From Tillus elongatus (Eukaryota > Arthropoda > Insecta > Coleoptera > Cleridae), in assembly GCA_964006375.1 (NCBI GenBank), contig OZ023269.1, positions 61,305,968-61,369,967 of the forward strand: DNA of 64,000 bases. Reading direction: 5' to 3'. A program made the position numbers and the translations under genes. How positions within the stretch are numbered: position 1 is the first letter of the stretch; the number at the start of each line of letters is the position of its first letter. The notes under the pieces were generated by a model that did no database searches, was not told the DNA's origin, and saw nothing but the letters and a program-made list of their open reading frames with translations. Positions 1 through 9,884 of the stretch are shown piece after piece.

Positions 1-201
1 AATTGTCCAATGTCATAATGATCTCCTCACATTGAAACGTCACAGGTACTGAATTCTGATCGATAATGTTTACATTTATATGCGGAATAATGCGCGTCGT
101 AAGATACATAAAAACCTTACTATATGGTTTTATATCAACTGCATAACCTGGATCTACCATAGGAGTAAACTCATAAACTGTATGCGTAGGGTTGCCGTCC
201 A
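1..201 (-). pseudogene. Polinton minor capsid (penton-like) protein, C-terminal fragment
   Basis: Reading leftward from about 201, this encodes the tail of a penton-like minor capsid protein. It includes HTVYEFTPMVDPGYAVDIKP and INVNIIDQNSVPVTF, and ends near the window edge. The same tail occurs on the + strand at 13,173-13,420, 27,815-28,017 and 31,620-31,868, two of which have more of the N-terminal part. The 5' two thirds are missing: sequence similarity stops at GGACGGCAA near 200, so this is a truncated copy. The family assignment comes from resemblance to insect Polinton virion proteins and was not tested by a search. Confidence 0.65.
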
Positions 202-402
202 GTTATCTAAGTATTTTTGATGTTAGTATAGCACAAACTATCCAAGTGATAAAAACTCTACTCAACACCACACGCATTTAAATATTACATGTCCGGCTGT
301 TTACACTACGCCGAAAACAAAGTGCTGACAGATATCAGTAAACTCAACAGTGGCTCCTCCTCTTGAAAACGTTTTATCATCCTGGTAGCCCTATGTCAAA
401 AT

Positions 403-573
403 ATGAAATATGTCCACAAACGACCAGATGTGAAAGACGTGGGAACCTATTTCGATAGCGACGACTGCATGAAATGGTCTGGCTTACCAAGAACACCTCT
501 ACACAACGATTACCTAGTTGAAACTTCTACTTTAAACATGACCAAGATCAAGGCTGATATGGTCCCACGGTGA
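403..573 (+). pseudogene. Unknown Polinton-associated ORF, shortened copy (56 codons)
   Basis: ATG at 403 opens a short frame containing FDSDDCMKWSGLP and PLHNDYLVETSTLNMTKIK. The better copies are on the - strand at 27,346-27,615 (89 aa) and 59,722-60,012 (96 aa). Compared with the first of these, this copy has lost about 30 bp between two ATGGT repeats, which shifts the frame to an early stop at 571-573. It lies head to head with the penton fragment. I do not recognise the family. Its survival as an ORF in three Polinton copies suggests it was a real gene of the element. Confidence 0.5.
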
Positions 574-811
574 GACCTTACTGGTGAAGGCTCATACTAA
601 CTGATTCTTATCTGTGCAGATCAAAGTACATTTTGATATTTATATCAACTGGTTCTCTTATATGTCTAACTGTATTTATGTTAATATTCTTTTGTGTTAA
701 CTGTAGCAGTTCATTAGAAAATAATTATCTCAAATATATCTGTTAATAAATGTATATAAAGGAAAACGTTAGTTTTTTATTTAAGTGGTTAAGAAACCTT
801 TATCGTGACAA

Positions 812-1326
812 GATGTCAGCAAAGAAGATCATATGAGGTATTGAGAGTCGTGCTCGTTACAAGTCAAAAGCAGTGCTCTATGCACATCTGCGCAGCGAAG
901 CCACAAATTAAAAGTATGTGAATCGTGGGAAGTTGAAAAATGTCTATGTTAAATCAAGCTTTCAAAATAGAATGGCTACTTATCGTATTAATACGAAAAG
1001 CACTAACATAAAAGATTTCCGTGAAAACAATGAAACATGTATTGTTTCAGCTAATTAAAGCTGTTTCAGCTAAACATTATGCAATTAAAATCACTTGGCA
1101 TTGTTTGGTTTGTATATGTTTCATAATCAAGAAAGAAAATAAATGAAATCATTCAATACTTAAAACAAAAATGTTACAGTGTCAAATAATTATGAAAATA
1201 CCTCTCAGGAATTCATCTAGGAAATTTAGAGTTGCAGAATTGGAGTTTTCCGAAGTCGTGAGTGGTTGGATGTTGGAACGTCTTTTATGGCTGAAGATAA
1301 ATGTTAATAAAGGTATTTTAAAATAA
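812..1326 (+). pseudogene. Unknown decayed ORF between the two AT-rich flanks of the Polinton arm
   Basis: From ATG 812 a frame with stops encodes a basic stretch (RARYKSKAVLYAHLRSEA, then KYVNRGKLKNVYVKSSFQN). After several breaks comes a final open stretch, 1,192-1,326 (44 aa), containing RKFRVAELEF and WMLERLLWLK. The same two blocks occur inverted at 27,190-26,660. The C-terminal block, with the same RKFRVAELEF motif, recurs at 58,390-58,500. Convergent AATAAA signals near 1,324 and 1,355 separate it from the next gene on the other strand. Function is unknown. It may be one gene or two, and I only infer that it was coding from the conserved frame. Confidence 0.35.
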
Positions 1327-1399
1327 AACTGTGGTAAATAAAAAATATTTTATTTTTACAACGGTTGTTTTATTTAGGTAACAAGTTTACAATTTAAGC

Positions 1400-1840
1400 A
1401 AATTATAGCATACAATTTCTAATACCACAAATACATTTTTTTTAATTAAATTTAACAGCGTGATACATTGGTGTGTCTGCTACCAGGTTCGGCAATCTTA
1501 ATCGTTTTTTAAATTGATAACATCCTCGCTGTAACTACATTTCAATAAAACCTCTTTAATATAACTTTTTATGATAACACCTTTCACGTAACCTCTATCT
1601 ATCCGCTCTTCGATATTATGTTTTTTCTTTTATGTTGGGTAATTCTTCTAAAATAACGGTACCACAATCATAATCCATACACTGCTGTGTTCCTTGTAGA
1701 AACTTGATTTGTTTAGATATATCTGCACTCAATAAACCTAACGTTTTCGGTGTCTTGAACATATAATGTGCAGATTGATAACCATTATAAATTACTATTT
1801 CTCTGTACCTGGAGCAATCAAATACAGACATGTAATATTT
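1400..1840 (-). pseudogene. Unknown Polinton ORF (VVDTQGF family), 5' end fused to the capsid remnant
   Basis: The frame 1,831-1,616 contains AHYMFKTPKTLGLLSADISK, FLQGTQQCMDYDCGTVILEE and a following PNIKEK, then continues through stops towards 1,400. A copy with its own start is at 57,905 (+), where it begins MRFVVVDTQGF. Here that beginning has been deleted and the frame runs straight on from the major-capsid remnant (DCSRYRE joined to IVIYNG). Related copies are at 26,161-26,590 (+) and 56,110-56,245 (-). The protein is conserved in every Polinton copy in the window. Its function is not known to me. A nuclease-like fold is possible but unproven. Confidence 0.45.
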
Positions 1841-2334
1841 TGTAAAGAGCTTCTAATCCGAGGTAGGTTTAGGTTATCTACCAACATACAAACGTTCGAT
1901 TTAATTTACTTGGTTAAAGTTCAAATTCATACCTTCTGTGGGGATTTGTTTAGAATTTAAATGAAGTCTTATATCTGGAATGTATTTTCTAACGTTGATG
2001 TATTTTCTAACGTTATTGTATCGAACCGTTTGAAATCTTATAAGAAAACATCTAGATCGTTCAGTGTTTGAGGAAGTCTTAATTGACCACGAGCCTTTAC
2101 CTGAATTATTGAGATTCGGTAATTCATACATTTCCCATTCTCTATATGGTATAAGAACCTTTTTATCCATAGTAATCGACTTTAGTAATTGCTGTTGTAT
2201 AACATCGTTGGGGTGAAAATGTAGTAAATGCTTTATCTGCATCTGCTGCGCCAACCAAATTGGGGTAATTTCTATTTAAACGTATTAACGAATTGCTGAA
2301 AAGCTCTCTTATATACTCTTTGAAAATATTACAT
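1841..2334 (-). pseudogene. MCP: Polinton major capsid protein (double jelly-roll type), C-terminal remnant
   Basis: The frame 2,254-1,901 encodes a C-terminal capsid segment. It has VLIPYREWEMYELPNL, WSIKTSSNTER, LIRFQTVRYNNVRKY, and then LHLNSKQIPTEGMNLNF. The order and spacing match the copies at 32,440-33,060 (+) and 56,880-56,330 (-), where it follows an N-terminal segment beginning RNPGIVTAIRTLLEA. A local tandem duplication (NVRKYINVRKYI) is visible near 1,995-2,010. The N-terminal half is cut off at about 2,334, where R1-type LINE sequence begins. Assignment to the Polinton capsid rests on recalled family features and on its neighbours. Confidence 0.6.
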
Positions 2335-2369
2335 AGGTATACGGTATCAAGACAGGCAGCTGTCTAACA

Positions 2370-2485
2370 GCTGCCCAACAGCTACCCAACAGCTGTCTAA
2401 CAGCTGTTCTGTCAAACTACTAGCTGTCTAACAGTTGTAGTGTTAGACACACAGCTGTCCAACAGCTGTAGTGATAGACAACTAA
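2370..2485. repeat. Short tandem/palindromic CAGCTG cluster
   Basis: About 115 bp made of imperfect repeats of GCTGTCTAACAGCTG and CAACAGCTG. Each half is self-complementary, so many small hairpins are possible. The inverted arm keeps the cluster at 19,935-20,052. It lies at the 5' edge of the LINE derivative and could be its promoter-proximal repeat region, but no function can be read from the sequence. Confidence 0.7.
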
Positions 2486-2706
2486 CAATAGATGGGTAGA
2501 CGGACAACAAACTCGGAGCTAGTATACCTTAAACCGCCAAACAGTGACATCAGTTTGCGTATGCAGTGCAATATTAGTGCCGTCAGTCCAACGTGTATTC
2601 GCCGAAGCCCGCAAAAGGTGCGGTAATTCAGGTATACTTTTGGGTATCTCTTTCTGGCGTTGCCCTAAGCTACAGTATTTTAAACTTTTTAATTTTTCTG
2701 GTTCCT

Positions 2707-2716
2707 GTATATATAC

Positions 2717-2771
<55 letters not shown>
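2707..2771. repeat. (TA)n microsatellite in the left arm only
   Basis: A TA run interrupts the LINE 5' region. The matching place in the other arm (near 19,700) has only TAGATAGAATATATAC, so the run expanded after the arms were formed. Confidence 0.9.
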
Positions 2772-2772
<1 letters not shown>

Positions 2773-3669
2773 TACATTATCATTACCAGTCCACCAACAA
2801 TTACTTACACCGTCTCCTCAGGTTTCTCCCTGAGGAGGATTCATTACCTCGATACCGTTTTTAGCTTATTCCCACAAAATGTCTGCTGTCACGAATTCAA
2901 TTCTTATTACCCCAAAAAAGCTTGCCGTAATTTCACCATCATATTTCGATGTCGGCCTTAAAACCTCAGAGATTAAAGCAGTCCGTCGACCACAAAGTCC
3001 AACAGAACCCCAACAAAATACCCTTCCAAACCTTCACAAAGAAGTCATGACTCGTCTTCAGGTCCGAAAGTATCAACTTCAAACCGCTACGACGGTCTTC
3101 TACTGGACGATCCAATTGATAGGAACGATACAATAGATGAGAATGGTCCACCCCTCCAAATAGTTTCCAAAACCAAGTCCTATCAAGATCCCCGAAAAAC
3201 ACATGTTTCTCAGCCCTGAACTAGCCACTCCTCTTCCACACAAATACCTGAGTAAACTTATCAAAAGTCTGCCCCACCAATTCATCTCCACGATAAAAGG
3301 TATTGGAAAAATCTGGCCAACGCTTTTCGCAGGAGAAAATAAATTTCACCATAGCCAGAAATCTCAACGATTTTTGGTTAAAAATCTCAATGATTTTTGG
3401 TTGCCGAAGACTACCTTGAGGCAACCAAGCTCATGACACAAATGGACCCCAATATCACACATACCAACTCCAAGGGGAAAACTAACCTCACACGAAAGGA
3501 CCTGACTTCCGATTAGCATCCACCGGATGAAACACTTCAGAACCAAACCCCTCATGCCGCTTGTTCTTATTAACCTATGACGATCTGAAAAGACAATCTT
3601 CGACGTGGTGACTGTCTGCGATTTAAGTATCACAGTAGAGTCGCTACGCATAAAATCAGAGCCAAACCA

Positions 3670-4056
3670 ATGCGATCGCTGGTTTGGTCATTCTTAACTT
3701 CCTGCAAGGGCGAATTTTGCTGTGTAAAGTGCGGTCAAAACCACGAGACTGCCAAGTGTAAAAGGGTCAATGCAGTCCCTGGCTTTTGCTGTAACTGCAA
3801 ACGTGAGCACACAGCCAATTATAAAAGCTGTCACTTTTACCCAAAATCAGGAAAAACCACGAACACCAAAAAGGCTTGGGTTTCACATGCAGAGGCTACT
3901 TTGGCTAATACCACCACACACAAATCTACCATTCCAACTACTCCTACTCCCACAAACTCTTCTCCTTCGCATCCCACCAGCTTTTTTAGAAATAACACTA
4001 CAGTAGACAGGGATGTCCTTGTCTACTGTAGTGTAATTATTATATTATTATTATAA
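3670..4056 (+). pseudogene. R1-type LINE gag fragment with zinc knuckles
   Basis: The frame from 3,670 contains CVKCGQNHETAKC (CX2CX3HX4C) followed by CCNCKREHTANYKSC (CX2CX3HX6C), then a Thr/Pro/Ser-rich tail. Paired knuckles like these are typical of ORF1 (gag) proteins of R1- and Jockey-like LINEs, which bind element RNA. The upstream half of gag (2,880-3,660) is broken by stops. The matching frame on the other arm is 18,801-18,481. Past the tail the frame enters a 15-bp hairpin (3,997-4,036) and ends in AT-rich sequence, so the true C-terminus is lost. Confidence 0.7.
3997..4036. repeat. Perfect 15-bp hairpin inside the LINE derivative
   Basis: ACACTACAGTAGACA is followed by a 10-bp loop and its exact reverse complement TGTCTACTGTAGTGT. 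The same hairpin, with one change in the stem, is at 18,436-18,475 in the other arm. It sits at the junction between two gag-derived pieces and could mark an old insertion or rearrangement point. Confidence 0.85.
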
Positions 4057-5479
4057 TAAACCGATAATGATGCTATTAGAAAAGATTGTCTACAATGCAG
4101 CACCCGACCCCAAGCAGACGAAGTTGAGGCATGCCTAAGGCCAAGCCGCTTAAGGCAAGAACGGAACCTCGTCATCGTTTTTAGTGGCCACCAGGAGATC
4201 CTAAAACCTCAACGAATTAAGCAAGCTAAAAGACCTTCACAGCATTAGAATAAAATGGGAACCCCTAATGAAGAAACAACAAGTCACGTAATTGTCAAAA
4301 ATTTTGGCCATGGATCAAGTCAATGCAAACCTAAATCAAGATGCGCAAATGCATCAAGAACCACCACACCAAGGACTGCAAGAACGTGATAATGAAGTCC
4401 AGTGATGTAACTGCCTGGGTCTTCATGCAGATAACTACCGCAACTGCCCAGTATACACCAAGTATATGGATCAGTTGGTAAAAAAAATCAATATAACACA
4501 GAAAACCATCTCACACCTTTCCCAAGTCAAACACACAATTCACACATAATCTGATACATCTATCCCACCTAAGACAAATGCTCCAACATCCCACATGTAG
4601 CAATTTGGCACATTACTCAACGAACCAAAAATCCTCAGTAACATATGCGACCTGAGCCAAATCCTCACTATATTTCGTGACATTACCATGTCAAACTTAG
4701 GAAAACTAGGTAGTATCCATCAAGTCGCTACAATTTATCCCTAAAAATAGTAAAATTTAATCTTGGAATGCCTGTGTCATTGAGAACACATTCAACGAAC
4801 TCGAAATCTTAACCGAAAAAATGCAACCAGATATAATCTGCATACAGAAAACACACCTAACACGAAGAACACCAAAACTACGATACTACGATAACGATAT
4901 TCTCCGTAACACCCCATATGTAATGTAAACAGCATCTTCCAGTAGCAAAAATTAATACCATCACAAACCCCTTGTTTGAAACACTCACCATACAAAAACA
5001 ACACACAGTAATCAATTGTTAGAACAAAAACGTACGCCCACCTAACATCGACGATCGATAATAACAATACGATCTAAACTCACAAAACAAAACACTCATA
5101 ATAGGGGAGAAACACAAATTGGAACTGTGTCTATAACGAAGGTAACGGCCTTAATGTAAACAACTGTATTTTACACAAAACATACACACTCCACTATCCA
5201 AATAATTCATACAACCATTTTGCTTACTCAGACAACAGACCTTCAACAGTAGACATCTGCATCTCAAATAATGTAAATATGAGAGACGTAAAACGCTCAA
5301 TGAACTAGACTCAGATCAACTCGCCATTTTTGTAAAAATCAACACGCAAAATCACACCCCCGCACCCATACAAAAAACACAATTTAAAACCAACAGGAAA
5401 GAATATTAAAAAAATCATAATAAACAAGACATAGATGACAATATCCGCGGAAAAGAAGGCAAAAACGAAACATTGCTGA

Positions 5480-5770
5480 AGTTGCAGCGAGAATGGGAAG
5501 AGGAAATGTCAACATCCCAGTGGATAAAGAGGCTCATTCCACATATACAGACATGTATATCGAGACAGCATGGGTAGGTGGCTTATTATTTTACCCAATT
5601 TCTGTCAGGTCATGGACGTTTCAGGTCTTACCTGAGTAAAACGAAAATAGTCGACAAATAAGAATGTACGTATTGTGGTGATAGAGATACGCCAGAACAC
5701 ACAGTTTTTGAGTGCGTAAGATGTCCGCAAATAAGAGAACAAATGTATAAAAGATTGGCAGAAATCTAAC
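5480..5770 (+). pseudogene. R1-type LINE ORF2, C-terminal zinc-knuckle end
   Basis: One frame, with one stop, reads QREWEEEMSTSQWIKRLIP, then FLSGHGRFRSYL, then ECTYCGDRDTPEHTVFEC. The Trp-rich part, the GHGxFRSYL motif and the final CX2C...H...C cluster are the usual end of R1-clade ORF2 proteins. The reverse-transcriptase domain that should come before is absent. The preceding endonuclease-like region (4,800-5,400) is full of stops. The other arm has the mirror copy at about 16,780-17,060. Confidence 0.7.
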
Positions 5771-6060
5771 AACAGATAATGTGGTGGAGCATATGCTGGG
5801 AAGTGAAAGGTTGTGGGGATAGGGGTCGTATAAATAACGAAGTCAAAGGAGGATGAAGACAGGATATAGAAGTTTTTAACACAAGAGTTAGGGACGTGGT
5901 GAACCAATGCCAGACAGTGGTTTCCGCCTCCTCTCTAGTTTTCAAGGGGGTGTTTAGTGGGTAGTCTCGACCTGGAGGGAAGGGGGGTCTGGTGTCCAGC
6001 AACGTTAACAAGGGCATGGCGGATACTGGATCCGCCGTGGACGCTCCGCCGTGACAACCG

Positions 6061-6480
6061 GAGTAACGTCTGTGCGAAATTAATTAAAAGTTGAAATGAT
6101 TGGGTGATTTGTGTCACATGACAAACAAATAAAATTTAAATTGATGTCAGAACTGTCAAAAAAAGTTCGTAAAAATACTATACGCCATTTTGATACATCA
6201 TTAGAAAACTAATATGCAACGTTTCAGAAATCTACTAGCATTTGAAAATTGTTTCAGGCTGCGTTCACCCAATTAAACAGTTTACGTTTGTGTTAGCTAA
6301 CAGTTAAACATTTATGTGTTCAGGTGAATGGTGTGTTTGTTTACCTGTCACTAATGTCAAGAGTCAAATAAACTTTAACTTCATTAAAAACGTTTATATC
6401 AATTAAGTTTAACTCTAAAAGTATGCATAATACTATGATCCTGAGTTTTAGTCATTTTTACTTCAGTTTCACTTTTAAAG
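6061..6480 (-). other. Non-coding flank downstream of the integrase; possible Polinton end region
   Basis: Between the LINE 3' end and the integrase stop lies AT-rich sequence with a tandem-like TTTACGTTTGTGTTAGCTAA / CAGTTAAACA section near 6,280-6,315. It recurs inverted at 16,090-16,420 and its start recurs at 63,900-64,000. In Polintons the integrase lies next to a terminal repeat, so this could be part of that repeat. I cannot show matching sequence at an opposite end, so this is only an inference. Confidence 0.3.
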
Positions 6481-6484
6481 TTGT

Positions 6485-7138
6485 TTATCTCATAAGTTTG
6501 GTATTCGTCAACAGTTTCTGCGGAATTTTCGTCATTACAGAAACCTGACTGACTCGAAAATTAATGTAACGTATGTTGTTATTTATTAAGGCACCAGCTG
6601 TTCGATGAACAGTAGAGTTGTAAGCAGCAGTGACGTCAGGTAGTGTATTAAGCCACTTGTAGGAACAAACCAAGTTGAAATTTTTATATATCTTCTCTTT
6701 CATGATACGTATGACTTATCCACCATAAGTGGAATATATGTAATAATTACTCACTATCAGTGCTATAGTGAATAAGGTAGTATTTTTTTTCATTAATGCG
6801 TGAAATTTAGAGTTCTAACCCAAGATCAGATTTAATGTTAAAGGGTGCTGTACTATTAGCTTAAATATCAGCCATAGCTTTAGTCACATCTTTATCATTT
6901 TTAGATTTAAGAGGGCGAGTCCACACATACTTTGAAAAACAATTGATAACCACTAAACTGTACTTGTAACCAGAGGTTTCTTTGTAGGAGTCTGTAATTC
7001 AGTTAAATCAATCCACCACAAATCATTCACACTCTTGATTATTGTACGTTTACGTTTAAAACTTATTCTTGCAGGTTTATATAATTCATCAATAATTTGC
7101 TTTTTAGTGTCAGATGGTTCAAATGTTATACGTTTCAT
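6485..7138 (-). pseudogene. INT: Polinton (retroviral-type) integrase, left-arm copy
   Basis: Starting at the ATG at 7,138, the frame has ELYKPARISFKRKRTI, then the first catalytic-Asp region DLWWIDLTELQ. After frameshifts come SLVVINCFSKYVWTRPLKS and, in a final open frame (6,703-6,485), VCSYKWLNTLPDVTAAYNST followed by VHRT. This is the rve/DDE integrase layout seen in Polintons. A stop and frameshifts lie between residues about 60 and 140, and the second Asp and the Glu regions are damaged, so it is inactive. It is transcribed away from the envelope-like gene. Mirror copy: 15,336-16,010 (+). Third copy: 63,182-63,850 (+). Confidence 0.75.
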
Positions 7139-7169
7139 GGTATTGAATGTAAAGTTTCCACTAAGCTTC

Positions 7170-7370
7170 TAGAGCTGTAATCTTAGTGTCCAGCTGATTT
7201 AGTATCTTACTTAGATCTTTATTCTCTGGTGTATCAATATCATGCAGCACATGGGAAGTTATATCCTTAGTTCACTTTTCCAATTTGTCTTAAAACTCAC
7301 TTTTAAGAACAGCTAGCTCTGTTAGCCTAGTACGATAACACGGGAAAAACTGGGTTAAATACGAAAAAAC
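7170..7370 (-). pseudogene. Coiled-coil ORF just upstream of the integrase, broken copy
   Basis: Just 5' of the integrase start, on the same strand, is a degraded copy of the 84-codon ORF best seen at 62,947-63,201. That copy has repeated Leu/Lys/Asp heptads (LTELAALKSEFKDKLKNL, DLSKILNQLDTKISALQ). In this copy stops and a frameshift interrupt it. It could be the N-terminus of the integrase polyprotein or a separate small protein. I do not recognise it. Confidence 0.4.
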
Positions 7371-7449
7371 ATATAATAAGCAAAACAAAACGAAAAGTAG
7401 AAACATCTAATTTTATTAATAAACAAAATTTCGCAATAAACAAAGTAGT

Positions 7450-7755
7450 ATGGAAACAAACCCCATAAAAATTAAAAATTCCAATACAACTAATAAATCT
7501 AAAGCAAAAATAAAAAATTTGGAAGAATTAAAAACAGCATCAGAGATTAGAGACCAAATCATGTTTTCTCATGAAACTAAAAAGCGACATCGAACTTTAG
7601 ATGAGACCTATGTAGAGATGAAAGACAAATTCTCTTTTTCAAAGTTGAGAAAGAAAATTAAAGATTATATTAGGACTTGTGAATATCGCAACAAAAAAGA
7701 ATATAATCTGTTTGCATTAAACAAATTAAATAAACAATCGATTTACATTACCTAA
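7450..7755 (+). CDS. Small basic ORF upstream of the envelope-like gene (101 aa)
   Basis: An uninterrupted frame starts at ATG 7,450 and ends at 7,753-7,755, some 40 bp before the envelope-like frame and on the same strand. It is Lys-rich and strongly charged (IKIKNSNTTNKSKAKIKN, then KLRKKIKDYIRTCEYRNKKE), with no membrane segment. Similar frames are at 15,020-14,736 (-, 94 aa) and, more damaged, about 62,940-62,700 (-). The constant position right before the envelope-like frame suggests either its missing 5' part after a frameshift or a separate gene in the same transcript. Function unknown. Confidence 0.45.
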   Translation: METNPIKIKNSNTTNKSKAKIKNLEELKTASEIRDQIMFSHETKKRHRTLDETYVEMKDKFSFSKLRKKIKDYIRTCEYRNKKEYNLFALNKLNKQSIYIT

Positions 7756-7796
7756 ATAAATTAAAAACGCCAAAATCGGATCATCAAACGGGGCTG

Positions 7797-8602
7797 ATGC
7801 TGCAATCACTATCAAGACTCAATGATACAGAGAAGAGGATATACCACACACTAAGGCAGTTTGAGTCCAAATTGAACCAAGGTCTGGAAGCCATCAACAA
7901 CATGAAGCCTTGGTACAAAGCAGTAGATAAGAATTCATTAAAGATTCACATATTGAGTGTTTATCAGATAGCTGATCGATATCTAGATGAACTTACTCAT
8001 CATTATAGAAGCTTGCTAAACATACATGTGAACCAAGCTAACATTTATGATTTTCTTTCACCGGCATACATTGATCGAATCATATGCTCAGCAACGAGGA
8101 AATCCGGAGATTATTTCATACCCGATACTTCGGTCAGAAATTGGTCACAGTGAGAAATATATTCATCTGTACAGCTACTTCACAATAACAGAGGTAACGT
8201 AATTTATGCTAATCAAAGTCACCCCGATTCCGTATAAGGTCGAAAACGAAACCTTTTGGTCTATGGAAGTACCCAACCAAATCATAGGAGTGGATTATAA
8301 CACGGAACGATGATGATGAACTCACAAGCAGCATCCCAATCTCCAAGAATCTATATGTCTGTTCCCCAGCCATGATAAGAAGCATGGAAAGCAACCACAA
8401 CTGCATAATAGATGAGATATGCCATAGGGAAGACAAAACCACCGCACCGAAATCGACTTCGTTTATGTTACGCGAGATAGATGGGACCATAACAACGAGC
8501 TATTGTTGTAATCAACAATGTAGCAAACCAAGTATGCAGACTCAGAGTCAACGGATCCGAAAGCATAATGGGAAACTACGCCTTCAAAAAGTAGTTTGAT
8601 TT
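7797..8602 (+). pseudogene. Envelope fusion-protein-like gene, 5' part, cut off at the palindrome junction
   Basis: The frame 7,797-8,153 encodes the helical, heptad-rich N-terminal half of a class-I-type fusion protein. Further pieces continue in other frames to 8,602 and include the Cys-containing section. It matches the longer copy at 62,623-61,353 (-). Here the gene stops where the inverted repeat ends, so the membrane anchor is absent. The closest resemblance I can see is to the baculovirus-F / errantivirus Env family. Frameshifts make this copy non-functional. No furin-type cleavage site or signal peptide is visible upstream. Confidence 0.55.
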
Positions 8603-9310
8603 TAGGAAATCTCTATAGTGTTGAGGACGGTCATAAGTATATGCCTCAAGTCTTTAATTAAAGACCAATTCTAGCAAACCTTCTGTTTGTGGATACCTCC
8701 TCTTATCATGTTGAATTTCTTCGTTGGTGAAGTCTAAGCGTTTGTATAAACGATGGAGAGCTCCATCATTCGCAGCTCTGTCAAGCTTAAATATAAAATA
8801 TATTTTTCGAAAGTCTTAAGTAGGTTTTTTCTTAATTTTTTCTCTTACTATATTATTTGAATCCAACTAAAATCCATTTTCTCTATGCGTTTCTCCGAGA
8901 TAACCCAAACTGCTGCCATTGTTTCTTGAACTAAACTTCTATTTATCACTAATATTTAGTAACAAAAATGTTTTAAAGTTTATTTTCAATCGTGGCGACT
9001 GCTTGATTCGAGTCATCTTTAATAGCAAACGTATGTTTCTTATCAGTCTCGAGTTTTGAAAATTGCTGATCTGTAAAGTCTTTTTTGAGTTTAGATATTG
9101 TGATATCCCCAAAATCCAAGTTAGCAGAAGTCTTTTTTGTATTTGCAATTTGATGTGTATGTACTCCTTGATATGCGTTTCGAGACTAATTGATGTTTAC
9201 TTAACAATAGTTAAGTCAAAATCGGTTGTAGGCTTAATGTCTAAACATTTGTCTTTGAACAATTTCTGTTTAGATGTTTTAAATTTGTAGAACGTCCGAA
9301 TTTATCGAAA
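8586..9310 (-). pseudogene. Unknown Polinton accessory gene, decayed
   Basis: Reading leftward from about 9,300, one sees FDKFGRSTNLKHL, frameshifted segments with LDFGDI-like and AIKDDSNQAVATIENKL stretches, then DRAANDGALHRLYKRLDFTN, EEIQHDKRRYPQTEGLLELV and finally DRPQHYRDFLKSN at the palindrome junction. Coding-like text in several frames points to one gene broken by small indels and stops. It resembles an uncharacterised protein I associate with insect Polintons, but I cannot name a function. The end of the gene falls exactly on the inner boundary of the left inverted arm. Confidence 0.35.
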
Positions 9311-9641
9311 GGCTTCGAATGTTGTTAGTGCTTTCCATTTTCAATTTGATATCCACTGTAAATAGCTTTATGGATTCGCTGTACTTGGAGCAATCAATTA
9401 CAAACATGGGATATTTTGCGAAGGTTTTGCAATCCAAGGTAGGTTGGGGTTCTCTACCAACACATGAGCGTTGAAATTCAATAATGTTTCTATATGCCTT
9501 GTGTGGGGATTTGTTTAGAATTTAGTGGAGTCTCAAATGCATACATGATCAAAGTCGGTGATGTCTTTTCTAACGTTACTGTATCGATCCGTTTGGAATA
9601 TCACAATAAGAAATCTAGGTCGTTCAGTGTTTGAGGATTTT
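9311..9641 (-). pseudogene. MCP: Major capsid C-terminal remnant, part downstream of the piggyBac insertion
   Basis: This is the 3' part of a capsid-gene copy: the sequence matches 32,690-32,960 (+) in reverse. It contains the region equivalent to TDR-NN-RK and the final DCS/VDIKLEMESTN block, with stops. The gene is split by the piggyBac-like element at 9,646-11,784, and the rest is at 11,789-11,880. The flanks join cleanly when the element is removed, which supports the insertion model. Confidence 0.5.
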
Positions 9642-9645
9642 TTAA
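9642..9645. repeat. TTAA target duplication, left side of piggyBac
   Basis: TTAA at 9,642-9,645 and again at 11,785-11,788 flank the element. This is the target signature of piggyBac transposons. The outside flanks belong to one continuous capsid-gene remnant. Confidence 0.6.
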
Positions 9646-9869
9646 CCCTCAAGTGGCGAAACTGTGAGGCCAAAAATTTACCACTTTTTGTACATTATAT
9701 CTGTCATACACTTAGTAAGTAAGTTTAAAACGGTATTATATTTTCCAAAATGCTTCTGTGTTTTTTAAAAAAGGATGGTCAATATACCTACCAGCATTCA
9801 CTAATATGTATATTTTTGTCGGTAAATATTTTTACCACTTTTCCTTTCTATTGTTAGAAATATAAGACA

Positions 9870-9884
9870 ACAAGACCATACGTA
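9870..9884. repeat. 15-bp target-site duplication of the SINE (left copy)
   Basis: ACAAGACCATACGTA at 9,870-9,884 is repeated exactly at 10,233-10,247, immediately flanking the tRNA-like SINE. An exact 15-bp duplication is what LINE-driven retroposition makes. Confidence 0.92.

Larger units (their letters stand above)
2335..6060 (+). mobile_element. R1-type LINE derivative (internally deleted), shared by both palindrome arms
   Basis: This insertion separates the capsid remnant from the integrase region. In order it holds a 5' region with CAGCTG repeats, gag zinc knuckles at 3,715-3,835 and again near 4,300-4,440, a badly decayed endonuclease region (4,800-5,400), and then only the C-terminal end of the reverse-transcriptase ORF at 5,480-5,770. 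The RT domain is deleted. The 3' end carries a GGAGGGAAGGGGGTCTGGTG stretch near 5,975. The same derivative, inverted, is at 16,436-20,065. Related sequence with a different deletion lies in the foldback arms (34,500-35,362 and 52,369-53,243). Confidence 0.7.
1..8602 (+). repeat. Left arm of a giant inverted repeat (pairs with 13,905-28,017)
   Basis: The whole stretch is found again in reverse complement at 13,905-28,017, with the same genes in mirrored order. The inner end lies just after GTAGTTTGATTTT near 8,602 and is matched by AAAATCAAACTAC near 13,910. The arm starts before or at the window edge. The arms differ by scattered substitutions and indels, a TA-repeat expansion near 2,720 in this arm only, and a 5.6-kb LINE in the other arm only. 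The arrangement predates those changes. An assembly artefact is unlikely because the arms are clearly not identical. Confidence 0.9.

Noticed and set aside
2544..2961. Protein-coding frames with YIYIYI runs (also near 39,900, 44,000-44,270 and 60,451)
   Set aside because: They are translations of (TA)n microsatellites.
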